64,000 bases of DNA from Flavobacterium notoginsengisoli (GCF_014207905.1 NZ_JACHLB010000005.1:310001-374000); one strand, 5' to 3'. Numbered from the stretch's first letter, positions 17,642 to 27,078 are shown. Translations and numbers: made by a program. The notes: generated by a model from the letters alone, not told the origin.

Positions 17642-19777
17642 ATGAAAAAATTAATTTTGTTCTGTTGGCTTTATGCTATTTTTGCGACTTCATATTTAAA
17701 AATTAATGCTCAATCAATGCAAAATGATATATCGGCTCCAAAGGCTAAAATAATTCCAAAAACATTAAAAAAACATAAAGAATCCAGAGTTGACAACTAC
17801 TTTTGGTTGAATGATAGAGAAAATTCGGAAGTGATTGATTATCTGAATCAAGAGAATGCTTATTATGAGAATATGACTTCTCATACAAAAGATTTAAAAG
17901 ACAATCTCTTTGAAGAAATGAAAGGAAGAATTAAAGAAGACGATTCTTCAGTTCCGTATTTTTATAATGGATATTTTTATATTACTCGTTTCGAAACGGG
18001 GCAAGATTATCCCATTTTTGCAAGAAAAAAAGGAAGCCTTGCTGCCCAAGAAGAAATTCTTTTTAATTGTAATGAAATGGCAAAAGGACATGCTTATTTC
18101 AAATTGGGAGGTTTGAGCATTAGTCCTGATAATAAATTTGCCAGTTTTGGAGTAGATATTGTTGGAAGACGAATTTATACCATTCAAATTAAAAATTTAG
18201 AAACTGGTGAAATTTTGGCAGATAAAGTAGAAAATGTTACAGGAGCTTCAGTTTGGGCTAATGATAACAATACTATTTTTTATGTTAGACAAGACGAAAC
18301 AACATTAAGAGCAGATAAAGTTTTTAGACATAAATTAAATACAGCTTCTGAAAAAGATGTTTTGGTTTATGATGAAATAGATGATACTTTTAATGTGTCG
18401 ATTAGCAAGGAAAAGTCAAAAAAATATATTGTTATTGGCTCAGGAAGTACTTTGACTACCGAATACAGAATTTTAAATTCTAATGATCCAGACGGAGAAT
18501 TTGTTGTTTTTCAACCACGTGTACGTGGACTAGAATACAGTATTTCTCATTACGAAGATTCATTTTATATCTTAACAAATAAAGATAAGGCGACAAATTT
18601 CAAATTAATGAAAACGCCAGAAAACAAAACAGGAAAGAAAAACTGGGTAGATCTTATTCCGCACAGAGAAGATGTTTTGTTGGAAGATATTGAAATTTTT
18701 AAAAATTATTTAGTTGTAGAAGAGCGTTCGAATGGTTTGAATCATATTCGAATTATGCCTTGGAATGGTGAAGAAGATTATTATCTTCCTTTTGGCAGTG
18801 AGACATACAATGCCTACACAACAACAAATGTTGATTTTGATACCGATATTTTACGTTACAGTTATCAATCTTTGGCAACGCCATCTTCTGTAATTGATTT
18901 TAATATGAAAACTAAAACCAAAGAAATCTTAAAAGAACAACAGGTTTTAGGAGGGAAATTTGATAAAGATAATTATGTAGAAGAGCGAGTTTGGGCAACT
19001 GCAAGAGATGGAGTTAAAGTTCCGATTTCGATGATTTACAGAAAAGGATTGGAGAAAAATGGTAAAAATCCGCTATTGCTTTATGCTTATGGTTCGTACG
19101 GAATAACAATGGATACCTATTTTTCTTCAACTAGATTATCACTTCTTGACCGCGGATTTGTTTATGCTATTGCGCATATCAGAGGAGGTGAGGATTTAGG
19201 AAGACAATGGTATGAAGATGGAAAACTGTTAAAAAAGAAAAATACCTTTACAGATTTCATCGATTGCTCTAAATTTGTAATAGACCAAAAGTATACTTCT
19301 CCTGAACATCTTTATGCTGAAGGAGGATCTGCTGGCGGACTTTTAATGGGAGTAATTGTTAATGAAGCTCCAAAATTATATAATGGCGTTATCGCTCAGG
19401 TGCCTTTTGTAGACGTAATTACCACAATGCTGGATGACAGTATTCCGCTTACAACTGGAGAGTATGACGAATGGGGGAACCCAAACAACAAAAAATATTA
19501 CGATTATATGTTATCGTATTCACCTTACGATAATGTAAAAGCGCAGGAATATCCTAACATGTATGTGTCTACTGGATTGCATGATTCGCAGGTACAGTAT
19601 TGGGAGCCAGCAAAATGGGTTGCAAAATTAAGAGACTTAAAAACAAATGATAATCTTTTGTTTTTAGATACTAATATGGATGCAGGTCATGGCGGGGCTT
19701 CAGGACGTTTTGAAGCTTTGAAAGACTTAGCAAAAGAATTTAGTTTTTTATTAGATTTAGAAAAAATTAAAAGCTAA
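17642..19777 (+). CDS. S9 family oligopeptidase (oligopeptidase B type)
   Basis: The 711-residue protein has an N-terminal signal-like stretch ending in INAQ, a seven-bladed propeller region, and a C-terminal alpha/beta hydrolase domain. The nucleophile serine lies in YAEGGSAGGLLMG, the catalytic aspartate probably in TGLHDSQVQYW and the histidine in DAGHGGASG. The order and the RVDNYFWLNDRENSEVIDYL opening match oligopeptidase B (PtrB), which cleaves short peptides after basic residues. The signal sequence suggests periplasmic action. Confidence 0.9.
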   Translation: MKKLILFCWLYAIFATSYLKINAQSMQNDISAPKAKIIPKTLKKHKESRVDNYFWLNDRENSEVIDYLNQENAYYENMTSHTKDLKDNLFEEMKGRIKEDDSSVPYFYNGYFYITRFETGQDYPIFARKKGSLAAQEEILFNCNEMAKGHAYFKLGGLSISPDNKFASFGVDIVGRRIYTIQIKNLETGEILADKVENVTGASVWANDNNTIFYVRQDETTLRADKVFRHKLNTASEKDVLVYDEIDDTFNVSISKEKSKKYIVIGSGSTLTTEYRILNSNDPDGEFVVFQPRVRGLEYSISHYEDSFYILTNKDKATNFKLMKTPENKTGKKNWVDLIPHREDVLLEDIEIFKNYLVVEERSNGLNHIRIMPWNGEEDYYLPFGSETYNAYTTTNVDFDTDILRYSYQSLATPSSVIDFNMKTKTKEILKEQQVLGGKFDKDNYVEERVWATARDGVKVPISMIYRKGLEKNGKNPLLLYAYGSYGITMDTYFSSTRLSLLDRGFVYAIAHIRGGEDLGRQWYEDGKLLKKKNTFTDFIDCSKFVIDQKYTSPEHLYAEGGSAGGLLMGVIVNEAPKLYNGVIAQVPFVDVITTMLDDSIPLTTGEYDEWGNPNNKKYYDYMLSYSPYDNVKAQEYPNMYVSTGLHDSQVQYWEPAKWVAKLRDLKTNDNLLFLDTNMDAGHGGASGRFEALKDLAKEFSFLLDLEKIKS

Positions 19778-19792
19778 TTAGATTTTTTTTGT

Positions 19793-19800
19793 TAAATTTG
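19793..19800 (+). promoter_or_regulatory. Promoter -7 element of the cysteine synthase-like gene
   Basis: TAAATTTG fits the Bacteroidetes -7 consensus TAnnTTTG exactly and lies 49 bases before the ATG at 19849. It sits inside a possible upstream-extended reading frame starting with TTG at 19789 and so argues against that start. Confidence 0.65.
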
Positions 19801-19848
19801 CAACCTATCAAGGTTAATTTAAAAAGGCCTTTGATTAACTATTTTTTT

Positions 19849-20889
19849 ATGAAAGAAGAAATAACCGCTTATAATAATGTTTTAGAGTTAATAGGTAACA
19901 CCCCCCTTATTAAACTAAATAAAATCACCGAAGAGTTAGAAGGAAATTTCTACGCAAAGGTAGAAGCTTTCAACCCAGGTCATTCCTCAAAAGATAGAAT
20001 AGCATTATATATTATTGAAGAAGCCGAGAAAAAAGGAATTCTTTCTCCGGGAGATACCATTATTGAAACAACATCTGGTAATACAGGATTTAGTTTAGCA
20101 ATGGTAAGCATTATTAAAGGTTACAATTGTATTTTAGCAGTAAGTTCAAAATCGTCTAAAGATAAGATTGACATGCTAAGAAGTTTAGGAGCTAAAGTAT
20201 ATGTCTGTCCGGCTCACGTTTCTGCAGATGATGAAAGATCATATTATAATGTAGCAAAACGTTTACACGAAGAAACAAAAGGGTCAGTTTACATTAATCA
20301 ATATTTTAACCAATTGAATATTGATGCTCATTACAACACTACAGGTCCAGAGATTTGGGAACAAACAAAAGGACAAATCACGCACTTAATTGCTTGCAGC
20401 GGAACAGGAGGAACTATCTCAGGAACTGCAAAATTCTTAAAAGAAAAAAATCCAAATATTAGAATTCTAGGAGTTGATGCTTTTGGATCTGTATTGAAAA
20501 AATACCACGAAACAAAAGAATTCGACAGTAAAGAAATTTACCCATATCGTATAGAAGGTTTAGGTAAAAACTTAATCCCGTCAGCTACAGATTTTGATAT
20601 TATTGATAAATTCATGAAAGTAACCGACGAAGAGAGTGCGCATTCAGCAAGAGAAATCACTCGTAAAGAAGGTTTATTTGTTGGTTATACTTCTGGAGCA
20701 GTAATGCAGGCTATTAAACAATATGCAGAAGAAGGCGAATTTACAAAAGACAGTAATATTATTGCTATTTTCCCAGATCACGGTTCTCGTTACATGAGCA
20801 AAGTATTTAGTGATGATTGGATGAATGAACAAGGTTTCTTTGATAGTGTTAATGAAGAAGAAGCTCAAAAAATAGAATTCGTAAAGTAA
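19849..20889 (+). CDS. PLP-dependent cysteine synthase/cystathionine synthase family enzyme
   Basis: From the ATG at 19849 the protein is 346 residues. It shows the fold-type II PLP signature: LELIGNTPLIKLNKI, the PLP lysine in PGHSSKDRIALYI, the TTSGNTGFSLA phosphate/substrate loop and GTGGTISGTAKFLKE. These enzymes make cysteine from O-acetylserine, or cystathionine from serine and homocysteine. The last 15 residues are acidic and there is no CBS regulatory domain. The precise substrate cannot be assigned. Confidence 0.9.
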   Translation: MKEEITAYNNVLELIGNTPLIKLNKITEELEGNFYAKVEAFNPGHSSKDRIALYIIEEAEKKGILSPGDTIIETTSGNTGFSLAMVSIIKGYNCILAVSSKSSKDKIDMLRSLGAKVYVCPAHVSADDERSYYNVAKRLHEETKGSVYINQYFNQLNIDAHYNTTGPEIWEQTKGQITHLIACSGTGGTISGTAKFLKEKNPNIRILGVDAFGSVLKKYHETKEFDSKEIYPYRIEGLGKNLIPSATDFDIIDKFMKVTDEESAHSAREITRKEGLFVGYTSGAVMQAIKQYAEEGEFTKDSNIIAIFPDHGSRYMSKVFSDDWMNEQGFFDSVNEEEAQKIEFVK

Positions 20890-20910
20890 TTAAGTTACTT
20901 TTTTAAATAT

Positions 20911-20946
20911 AAAAACTCCGTTCGTTAATTCGAATGGAGTTTTTTT
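20911..20946 (+). terminator. Terminator after cysteine synthase-like gene
   Basis: The stem AAAAACTCCGTTCG/CGAATGGAGTTTTT is followed by further T residues, 22 bases after the stop codon. Confidence 0.8.
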
Positions 20947-21210
20947 TATTATACAATTCTGGAATTGAAGTATATTATTAATTCCGCGTATTTATACGTA
21001 AGAAATTATTAATTTGATTGAATTAAATTTATTATTTTAATAATATTAAAATAAAGTAGCAAGACGCATTTTAACGATAAAAATAACCAAAATTCGTTGT
21101 TTTAACGAGTATTTAGGTAAGTTGTCGGAATTTTTTTCGTCAAAATTCATAATAATCTAGTTTAGCAGTGTAAAATAACATTAGTTGTTTAATCCCAAAA
21201 TCTAACTATT
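20947..21210. other. AT-rich intergenic region upstream of first LamG gene
   Basis: About 260 bases without a gene. It is very AT-rich and contains short ACGA/TTAACGA motifs (21073-21110). I see no clear TAnnTTTG element or hairpin, so the promoter of the following gene is not placed. Confidence 0.5.
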
Positions 21211-22119
21211 ATGAAAAAATCACTACTTACACTATTGTTTGTATGTTATTTGAATGTTAATGCGCAAACACCAATCCAAGAATTTAATTTTAACGGTACT
21301 TTAAATAATACCGCAAACACGATCTCATTTATGGGAACCGACAATTTTGTGACGGACAGGTCTGGAGTTGTAAAAGGTGCTCAACGATTAAATAATAGAG
21401 CTTTAGAAGCTGTAATTGATAATGTTCCGCAGGGAAGGGCTGCAAGAACAATTAGTATCTGGGTTAAATTTAATGACATTGCCAACGCAAATTATATTTG
21501 GGGTTATGGAAATGCTTATAATGCTCAATATTGCGGTTTATTACAACAAGGTACATCTTCTTCTAATTCAGATTTAAGTTTAGCAGCGTGGGGCGCTTCC
21601 AACGATGTTATTGTGTCTACACCACTTGAAAAATATGTTTGGTATAATTATACCATTACTTATGAAGGTGTTACTTCTAAAATATATCGTGACGGAAAGT
21701 TGTTAAAATATCTAGAAGGAATGACTAGATCTACAAATGGCAATGTTTTTAGATTGGGCGAAATCAATACTACAATTGGAATAAATGCTGATGTAGATGA
21801 TTTGAAAATTTATGATTTTGCAATGACACCAGAACAGGTTAAGGATTTGTATGAAAAAGAAAAACCTGTACTTTCGGTAGCTGCAGCACCAACTGAACAA
21901 GCAAAAACAACAGCTACAGTAGTAAAAGGGAAAATAGTTAAATCATCAAATGGTAATATTATAACTTCAAGTGATGTTAATTCGACTAAAAATGTTGAGG
22001 TTTATTCTCAAGGGCAAAAAATTGTAAACGGAAATACCATGAATATTAATGATTTGCCAGAGGGAACTTATTTGTTGAAAATAAGTAGTAGTCCATCTAA
22101 AAAAATCACATCCAAATAA
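21211..22119 (+). CDS. LamG-like secreted protein with T9SS sorting tail (copy 1)
   Basis: The 302-residue protein has a signal peptide (MKKSLLTLLFVCYLNVNAQ) and a LamG/concanavalin-like jellyroll domain over about residues 20-215 (ARTISIWVKFND, YNYTITYEGVTSKIYRDGKLL, ADVDDLKIYDFAMTPEQV). A linker and a C-terminal tail ending in INDLPEGTYLLKIS, typical of type IX secretion, follow. It is probably a carbohydrate- or surface-binding protein released or anchored by T9SS. A paralogue follows directly, so the pair is a tandem duplication. Confidence 0.82.
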   Translation: MKKSLLTLLFVCYLNVNAQTPIQEFNFNGTLNNTANTISFMGTDNFVTDRSGVVKGAQRLNNRALEAVIDNVPQGRAARTISIWVKFNDIANANYIWGYGNAYNAQYCGLLQQGTSSSNSDLSLAAWGASNDVIVSTPLEKYVWYNYTITYEGVTSKIYRDGKLLKYLEGMTRSTNGNVFRLGEINTTIGINADVDDLKIYDFAMTPEQVKDLYEKEKPVLSVAAAPTEQAKTTATVVKGKIVKSSNGNIITSSDVNSTKNVEVYSQGQKIVNGNTMNINDLPEGTYLLKISSSPSKKITSK

Positions 22120-22515
22120 CGGCCTTACTTAATTTTTTTAAATATTAATTTTTGTATTGCGAAAGCAATTAAGTTTTTTGAAATAGTAATTAAAAGTCTT
22201 TCTGCTAAGCGGGAAGACTTTTGTTTTAATCTGAGATTTTGATTCAGAAATTCCATCGAAAAAAATCCTGTTAAATGGTTTTATAAGTAATAATTTTTTT
22301 TGCCTTACATTGATAGGAAGCTTATAAAACTATTTTTGTGAGAATTCATTATTTATGTGTAGGAATTGTTTGTTGGTGTTGAATTAAAATTATAGATTTA
22401 ACAAAAATTGTGAAAATTATAAAGAGAAACAAGAATTGTAGATTTTGATTTTTAGAATTTTTCATTCTATAATTATTTGCCTTTAACTCCAACTATACCG
22501 CTAAAAGTTATAAAT
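22120..22515. other. Intergenic region between the LamG paralogues, with terminator
   Basis: About 395 bases. A hairpin AAAAGTCTT...AAGACTTTT at 22192-22222 probably ends the first gene. The rest is AT-rich with no recognisable open frame. The second paralogue therefore seems to have its own promoter, which I cannot place. Confidence 0.6.
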
Positions 22516-23415
22516 ATGAAAAAAATATTACTCACGTTAATGTTTGTAAGTTTTTTAAATGCGAATGCACAAAATCCTGTACAGGAATTTAATTTCAATG
22601 GAAATTTAAATAGTGCTGATAATTCAATTTCCTTTTTAGGAACACCTGTTTTTGTAAACGATCGGAACGGAATTCCCAAAGGAGCTTTGAGATTGACTAA
22701 TAAAGCGCTTCAAGCTGTTGTAGGCGATCTCCCGCAAGCAAACAAACCAAAGACAATTTCTGTTTGGGTAAAGTTTAATACCGTAAATGCAGCTAATTAT
22801 ATCTTTAACTACGGAGCGCCGGTAAACGGTCAGTATTTTGGATTATTACAACAGCCTACAACCTCTGGTCTTTCTGATTTAAGCTTAGTTGGTTGGGGAG
22901 ATGCAAATAATTTGGTAGTTTCTGTACCTCTTGTAAAAGAAACGTGGTATATGTATAGTGTTACTTATGATGGTAATGTTTCAAAAATTTATCGCAATGG
23001 CGAATTGCTAAAAGCTGTTGAGGGAATTCAGCGTTCGGCAAAAGGTTATATTTTAAGTCTTGGAAAACTAAATACGGCAACTAGTATAAATGCTGATATT
23101 GATGATCTAAGATTATATAGTGTGGCAATGACAGATGAACAGGTTTTAGAAGCGTACAACAGTTCAAAGCCAACGCTAACGACGCCAACTGCTCAAGTTG
23201 CAAATACACAGAAAAAAGCTGTTACAGCCCCTGCAGCTCCAGTGAAAACAAAAGCTCCTGTTGTTGCTTCTTCTGTAGATACTAATAATGCTACTAAAAA
23301 TATTGAAGTCTATTCTGAGGGAAAGAGAATTTTAGAAACAAACACAATCAATATCGGAGATTTACCAGACGGAACATATTTAATAAAAATAACCAATTCT
23401 GGTGGTAAGAAATAA
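22516..23415 (+). CDS. LamG-like secreted protein with T9SS sorting tail (copy 2)
   Basis: From MKKILLTLMFVSFLNANAQ the product is 299 residues with the same three-part layout as its neighbour: signal peptide, LamG jellyroll (PKTISVWVKFNTV, YMYSVTYDGNVSKIYRNGELL, ADIDDLRLYSVAMTDEQV), Ala/Pro/Thr-rich linker and T9SS tail (INIGDLPDGTYLIKIT). An upstream in-frame ATG at 22477 would add 13 residues before the signal peptide and is rejected. The linker differs most between the two paralogues. Confidence 0.82.
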   Translation: MKKILLTLMFVSFLNANAQNPVQEFNFNGNLNSADNSISFLGTPVFVNDRNGIPKGALRLTNKALQAVVGDLPQANKPKTISVWVKFNTVNAANYIFNYGAPVNGQYFGLLQQPTTSGLSDLSLVGWGDANNLVVSVPLVKETWYMYSVTYDGNVSKIYRNGELLKAVEGIQRSAKGYILSLGKLNTATSINADIDDLRLYSVAMTDEQVLEAYNSSKPTLTTPTAQVANTQKKAVTAPAAPVKTKAPVVASSVDTNNATKNIEVYSEGKRILETNTINIGDLPDGTYLIKITNSGGKK

Positions 23416-23420
23416 GCATA

Positions 23421-23460
23421 AAAAAAAGCCTTCTGAGAAATTTTCAGAAGGCTTTTTTTT
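23421..23460. terminator. Bidirectional terminator after second LamG gene
   Basis: AGCCTTCTG...CAGAAGGCT is flanked by A and T runs and separates the LamG gene from the convergent small lipoprotein gene. Confidence 0.85.
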
Positions 23461-23662
23461 ATTTCTTTTTTTGTTGTCCTGGCGCATAAGCTTTCGCGCT
23501 TTTATCTCCATTCATCTTCTTGGCTTGTCCTGGAGGTATTTTCTTTTCTGTTGTTGTATAAGTGTTTGTGTGTGAATGAGTGCTGCAGCTCAATACACTT
23601 AACACTAAGAACAAAAGAACTAGTGCGACCACAGCAATTCGAGTAATTTTAGATGTTTGCAT
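23459..23662 (-). CDS. Small lipoprotein with basic tail
   Basis: Starting at MQTSKITRIAVVALVLLFL the product is 67 residues: a hydrophobic signal ending in the lipobox LSVLSC, a His/Thr/Tyr-rich segment, and a Lys/Pro/Gly/Gln tail containing PPGQAKK and APGQQKKK. The longer frame to 23698 adds residues before the signal and is unlikely. No function is recognised. A shorter relative of its N-terminus is encoded 170 bases upstream on the same strand. Confidence 0.65.
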   Translation of the reverse strand: MQTSKITRIAVVALVLLFLVLSVLSCSTHSHTNTYTTTEKKIPPGQAKKMNGDKSAKAYAPGQQKKK

Positions 23663-23800
23663 TTTGTTTAATTTGAGGTTATACAAATATAATAGCAAAT
23701 CAGTTATTTTGTTGGTTTAAGCTTAGTTTAAAATAGATTTAAATAAAGCTTTTGTCTCAAGTTTTTTGTTTGAAAAAGAATAAATAAGCATAATTTAAAA

Positions 23801-23824
23801 AGCCTTCTAAATTTTTAGAAGGCT
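23801..23824 (-). terminator. Terminator after the 25-residue ORF
   Basis: AGCCTTCTAAA/TTTAGAAGGCT is a near-copy of the stem after the neighbouring small lipoprotein gene and lies just downstream of the tiny frame at 23832-23909. Confidence 0.65.
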
Positions 23825-23831
23825 TATATTT

Positions 23832-23909
23832 TTAGCTAATAACACTAATCACAATAAATAAGATTACAAGTGCTATTACGGCAAATTTCATAAATTTTGA
23901 GGATTGCAT
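23832..23909 (-). CDS. Putative 25-residue membrane peptide
   Basis: The frame encodes MQSSKFMKFAVIALVILF and seven more residues, ending ISVIS before TAA. It aligns with the N-terminus of the lipoprotein at 23459-23662 (MQTSKITRIAVVALVLLF...LSVLSC) but stops where the lipobox cysteine would stand. It has its own terminator. It could be an expressed single-helix peptide or a degraded duplicate; similarity of start, helix and terminator supports common origin. Confidence 0.45.
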   Translation of the reverse strand: MQSSKFMKFAVIALVILFIVISVIS

Positions 23910-23996
23910 AAAAGTAGGTTTAAAATTAATATATTTCAGATATCAGCAAATATAATTTTTTTATTGAATTGAAAAAGTTAAAGTTCATTAAAACAA

Positions 23997-24024
23997 AAAA
24001 GCCCTAGAAAAATCTAGAGCTTTT
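23997..24024 (-). terminator. Terminator after yebC-like gene
   Basis: AAAAGC-CTAGA/TCTAG-GCTTTT hairpin lies 25 bases beyond the minus-strand stop and has T residues on its downstream side. Confidence 0.7.
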
Positions 24025-24048
24025 ATATCGATAAAAAGAAGGAAGAGA

Positions 24049-24762
24049 TTATGACTCTTGCATAGTATGATAAACGTTCATAACGTCATCATCTTCTTCA
24101 ATTTTTTCAATTAATTTTTCCACATCAGCGATTTGAGCTTCAGTTAATTCTTTTGTGATTTGTGGAATACGCTCAAAACCAGAAGATAAGATTTCTAAAC
24201 CTCTGTTTTCTAATTCTTTCTGAATAGCACCAAAACTTCCAAAAGGAGCATAGATTAAAATTCCGTCTTCGTCTTCAAAAACTTCCTCAGCACCAAAATC
24301 GATTAATTCTAATTCTAATTCCTCAGCATCAAGACCGTTGTTAGCAATTCTAAAGTTGCAAGTATGATCAAACATAAATTCAACAGAACCTTGAGTTCCC
24401 ATTGTTCCGTTGCATTTGTTGAAATAACTACGAATATTTGCTACAGTTCTATTGTTGTTGTCGGATGCAGTTTCAATTAAGATAGCAATTCCGTGAGGAG
24501 CGTATCCTTCAAACAAAATTTCTTTATAGTTAGCAGTGTCTTTATTACTTGCATTTTTAATAGCGCGCTCCACATTGTCTTTTGGCATGTTGGCAGCTTT
24601 CGCATTTTGTATTACAGCTCTTAATCTAGAATTGGCGTCTGGGTTTGGTCCGCCTTCTTTAACAGCCATAACGATATCTTTACCAATTCTGGTAAATGTT
24701 TTGGCCATTGCAGACCAACGTTTCATTTTTCTTCCTTTTCTAAATTCGAACGCTCTTCCCAT
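24049..24762 (-). CDS. YebC/PmpR (TACO1-like) family regulator
   Basis: The 237-residue protein begins MGRAFEFRKGRKMKRW and contains GGPNPDANSRLRAVIQNAKAANMPKDNVERAI and ILIETASDNNNRTVANIRSYF, the signatures of the YebC family. Members act as DNA-binding regulators or, as shown for some, help translation. The end is an acidic EEDDDVMNVYHTM-type tail. It is the last host gene before the mobile island. Confidence 0.95.
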   Translation of the reverse strand: MGRAFEFRKGRKMKRWSAMAKTFTRIGKDIVMAVKEGGPNPDANSRLRAVIQNAKAANMPKDNVERAIKNASNKDTANYKEILFEGYAPHGIAILIETASDNNNRTVANIRSYFNKCNGTMGTQGSVEFMFDHTCNFRIANNGLDAEELELELIDFGAEEVFEDEDGILIYAPFGSFGAIQKELENRGLEILSSGFERIPQITKELTEAQIADVEKLIEKIEEDDDVMNVYHTMQES

Positions 24763-25251
24763 TTCTAATTATAAGTTTTGTGATGCAAAAATACGGTTAT
24801 TCCTTATTTTTCCAAAAACAAAATGGCTCTTTTTTATTGTTTTTATTTTGTTTCAGGTTTCAAGTTTGAAGTTTCAAGTTTCAAGTTGAGTGGATTGAGT
24901 TGAAAAAAGTGTAGTGTTTTTTTTTACCGCAAAGCACGCTAAGATTTACGCAAAGTACACGAAGAAATATTTAAGTTAAGTTTTATAAAATAAAGTTTCA
25001 GTAAAAATACATCAAAGATTAATAACAGGTAAAACGGTTGTAAATAAAGACTTTACAGCCGTTTTATGATTTTTTGGTAATGAGGTAAAAAGCAGTAAAA
25101 AGCGAGGTTTGGCAAAAGTAAGGTTACTAAAACGTTACTTTTAAACATTAAAAACAATCGTTTTAAAATACTGTATTTCAGCTTTCTGCATAGTTTTTCA
25201 TATTGTTCCGTAGCTCACATAGGTTTAATTTTATCATTAAGAATTGTGAGT
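24763..25251. other. Host repeat and left end of the mobile island
   Basis: Bases 24850-24895 hold repeated CAAGTTTCAAG-type sequence and 24925-24955 hold an ACCGCAAAGCACGCTAAG tract, both host intergenic repeats. The same tract occurs in inverted orientation at about 44615-44653. From about 24960 to the integrase start the sequence is unlike the host repeats and includes GTTACTAAAACGTTAC (25123-25138), matched in direct orientation at the right end (44494-44509). This is the likely attachment-site region. Confidence 0.55.
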
Positions 25252-26502
25252 ATGGAAACGACAAAAAAATCAACGTTTAAGGTATTGTTTTACCTTAAAA
25301 AGAACGCCCCAAAGAAAAACGGAAAAGTTACGGTTATGTGCAGGATTACCGTAAACGGCAAACAGTCTGCATTCAGTACAAAGCTGGATATTTCCGCAAC
25401 AAATTGGGATTTGAAGTACGGCAGGGTTTTAGGTAAAAGCCGAGAAGCCCAAGCCACGAACAGCAAACTTGACAAAATTCGTTCGGGTATTGAGGAATGC
25501 TATTCCAAAATCCTGAAGAACGAGGGGGCTGTAAACAGTGCTAAACTTAAAAATGCCGTTCTTGGTATGGAAAGCGGAGAACTGACCTTTTTCAAATTTT
25601 ATGACCAGTTCCTATCCGACTATGAGAAAAAGGTTAATAGTGGACTTCGGGTAAATGGCACACGCAGTAAATACAAAATACTTTTGAAACATCTTCGAAA
25701 TTTTGCCTTTGCAAAATACGGTTATTCCGATGTGTCTTTTAACGACCTTACTCCTGATTTTGTGCAGGACTTTGATTACTACCTTCGTGACGACCAAAGC
25801 CTAACACACAACACCATTTGGCTGTATATGATTGGGTTTACTACACTTTGCCGATTGGCAATGAGCAGAAAGCATCTTGCTTTTAATCCGTTCAGCGAGT
25901 ACAAGAATACCAAAAAGGATAAAGACCGTGGTTATCTATTGCGTAATGAATTGGAACAGCTCGTAACGTTCAACTGTGATAAAAAGAAAGACGAATTGGT
26001 TAAGGATTTATTTGTTTTCAGTTGCTTTACAGGGCTTTCCTATTCAGATATGAAAGGGCTTAGAAACAGTAATATTCAAGACTTTTTTGATGGCAATCAG
26101 TGGATAATCGTACGCAGAAAGAAAACGGCAACATCATCCAATGTAATGCTGTTGGATATTCCAAAAATGATTATCGAAAAATATGCAGGACTGTCAAAGG
26201 ACGGAAAGGTTTTTCCTGTCCCCTCAAATACGGTCTGCAATGACAGCTTGAAAAGAATATCCAAACAAATTGAGTGTCTTAAAGAGAAGAAAGTAACCTT
26301 TCATTTGGCACGCCATACCTTTGCCACACTATTTTTAAGTGAGGGTGTTCCATTGGAGAGTTTGAGTAAAATGTTGGGGCATAAAAACATTGCCACTACG
26401 CAGATTTACGCCAAAATACTCAACGAGAAAGTCGGAAAGGATATGCAAAAGGTATCGCATAAATTTAAAGGAATGGAACAGTCTTTTGTTTCTCAACTAT
26501 GA
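25252..26502 (+). CDS. Tyrosine-type integrase of the mobile element
   Basis: From the ATG at 25252 the protein is 416 residues, the size of Bacteroidetes conjugative/mobilisable-element integrases. An N-terminal arm-type DNA-binding region (FKVLFYLKKNAPKKNGKVTVMCRITVNG) is followed by a SAM-like core-binding domain. The catalytic domain has TGLSYSDMKGL (first Arg region), the strand with RRKKTATSSNVMLL, HLARHTFATLFLSEG and GHKNIATTQIYAKI with the Tyr nucleophile. It integrates and excises the island. A GTG six bases upstream is an alternative start. Confidence 0.93.
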   Translation: METTKKSTFKVLFYLKKNAPKKNGKVTVMCRITVNGKQSAFSTKLDISATNWDLKYGRVLGKSREAQATNSKLDKIRSGIEECYSKILKNEGAVNSAKLKNAVLGMESGELTFFKFYDQFLSDYEKKVNSGLRVNGTRSKYKILLKHLRNFAFAKYGYSDVSFNDLTPDFVQDFDYYLRDDQSLTHNTIWLYMIGFTTLCRLAMSRKHLAFNPFSEYKNTKKDKDRGYLLRNELEQLVTFNCDKKKDELVKDLFVFSCFTGLSYSDMKGLRNSNIQDFFDGNQWIIVRRKKTATSSNVMLLDIPKMIIEKYAGLSKDGKVFPVPSNTVCNDSLKRISKQIECLKEKKVTFHLARHTFATLFLSEGVPLESLSKMLGHKNIATTQIYAKILNEKVGKDMQKVSHKFKGMEQSFVSQL

Positions 26503-26597
26503 AGTCTATAAAAGTAATCAAAGAAAGTCAATGTTATTATACGTTGGCTTTTTTTGTATTTTAGCAATTGGTAGAAACAATGACAAAAAATAGAATA

Positions 26598-27065
26598 ATG
26601 AAAAAACTTATCCTACTTATAATTTCAGCAACACTTTTATTGAGTTGTAACCAAAATAAAAAGGAAGAAGAACAATCATCCAAAAAAGAAAAAGTAAATG
26701 ATGTTGAGGATAAGTCTGTATCATTATCTATAGAGCCAAATGTTTTTAAACTTTCAGAAATCCCAGATACTATAAAGGTTACAATAATAAACAATACAAA
26801 TGATACTATCACTACAGGGTTGCATTATCAGATTGAAAATTACGAGAAAAACGAATGGAAAGACATTTCGCCAAAGGGTATTGCGTTTAACGACCTTGGT
26901 TGGCGACTAAAACCAACCGATACAGAGAGTTTTGAAAAGAAATTATATAAAGACCAAATCAGTTATAAAGTAGGCAAATACAGAATTGTCAAATATTATC
27001 TGAACTCCGACTATCAAAAGACAAGGGAAAATAATAATGTTTACGGAGAGTTTGAGATTAAGTAG
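26598..27065 (+). CDS. Lipoprotein with Ig-like domain, carried next to the integrase
   Basis: Starting at MKKLILLIISATLLLSC the product is 155 residues with a clear lipobox (LLLSC, Cys17), a Lys/Glu/Ser linker and a beta-rich domain (VFKLSEIPDTIKVTIINNTNDTI) that looks like a bacterial Ig-like fold. Its function is unknown. An upstream TTG start at 26568 would hide the signal peptide and is rejected. It is followed by a good terminator, so it is a one-gene unit. Confidence 0.7.
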   Translation: MKKLILLIISATLLLSCNQNKKEEEQSSKKEKVNDVEDKSVSLSIEPNVFKLSEIPDTIKVTIINNTNDTITTGLHYQIENYEKNEWKDISPKGIAFNDLGWRLKPTDTESFEKKLYKDQISYKVGKYRIVKYYLNSDYQKTRENNNVYGEFEIK

Positions 27066-27078
27066 AATATAAACAACA

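Noticed and set aside
19789..19848. N-terminal extension of the cysteine synthase-like protein from a TTG start
   Set aside because: A perfect TAAATTTG promoter element lies in this stretch and the family signature begins after the ATG at 19849.
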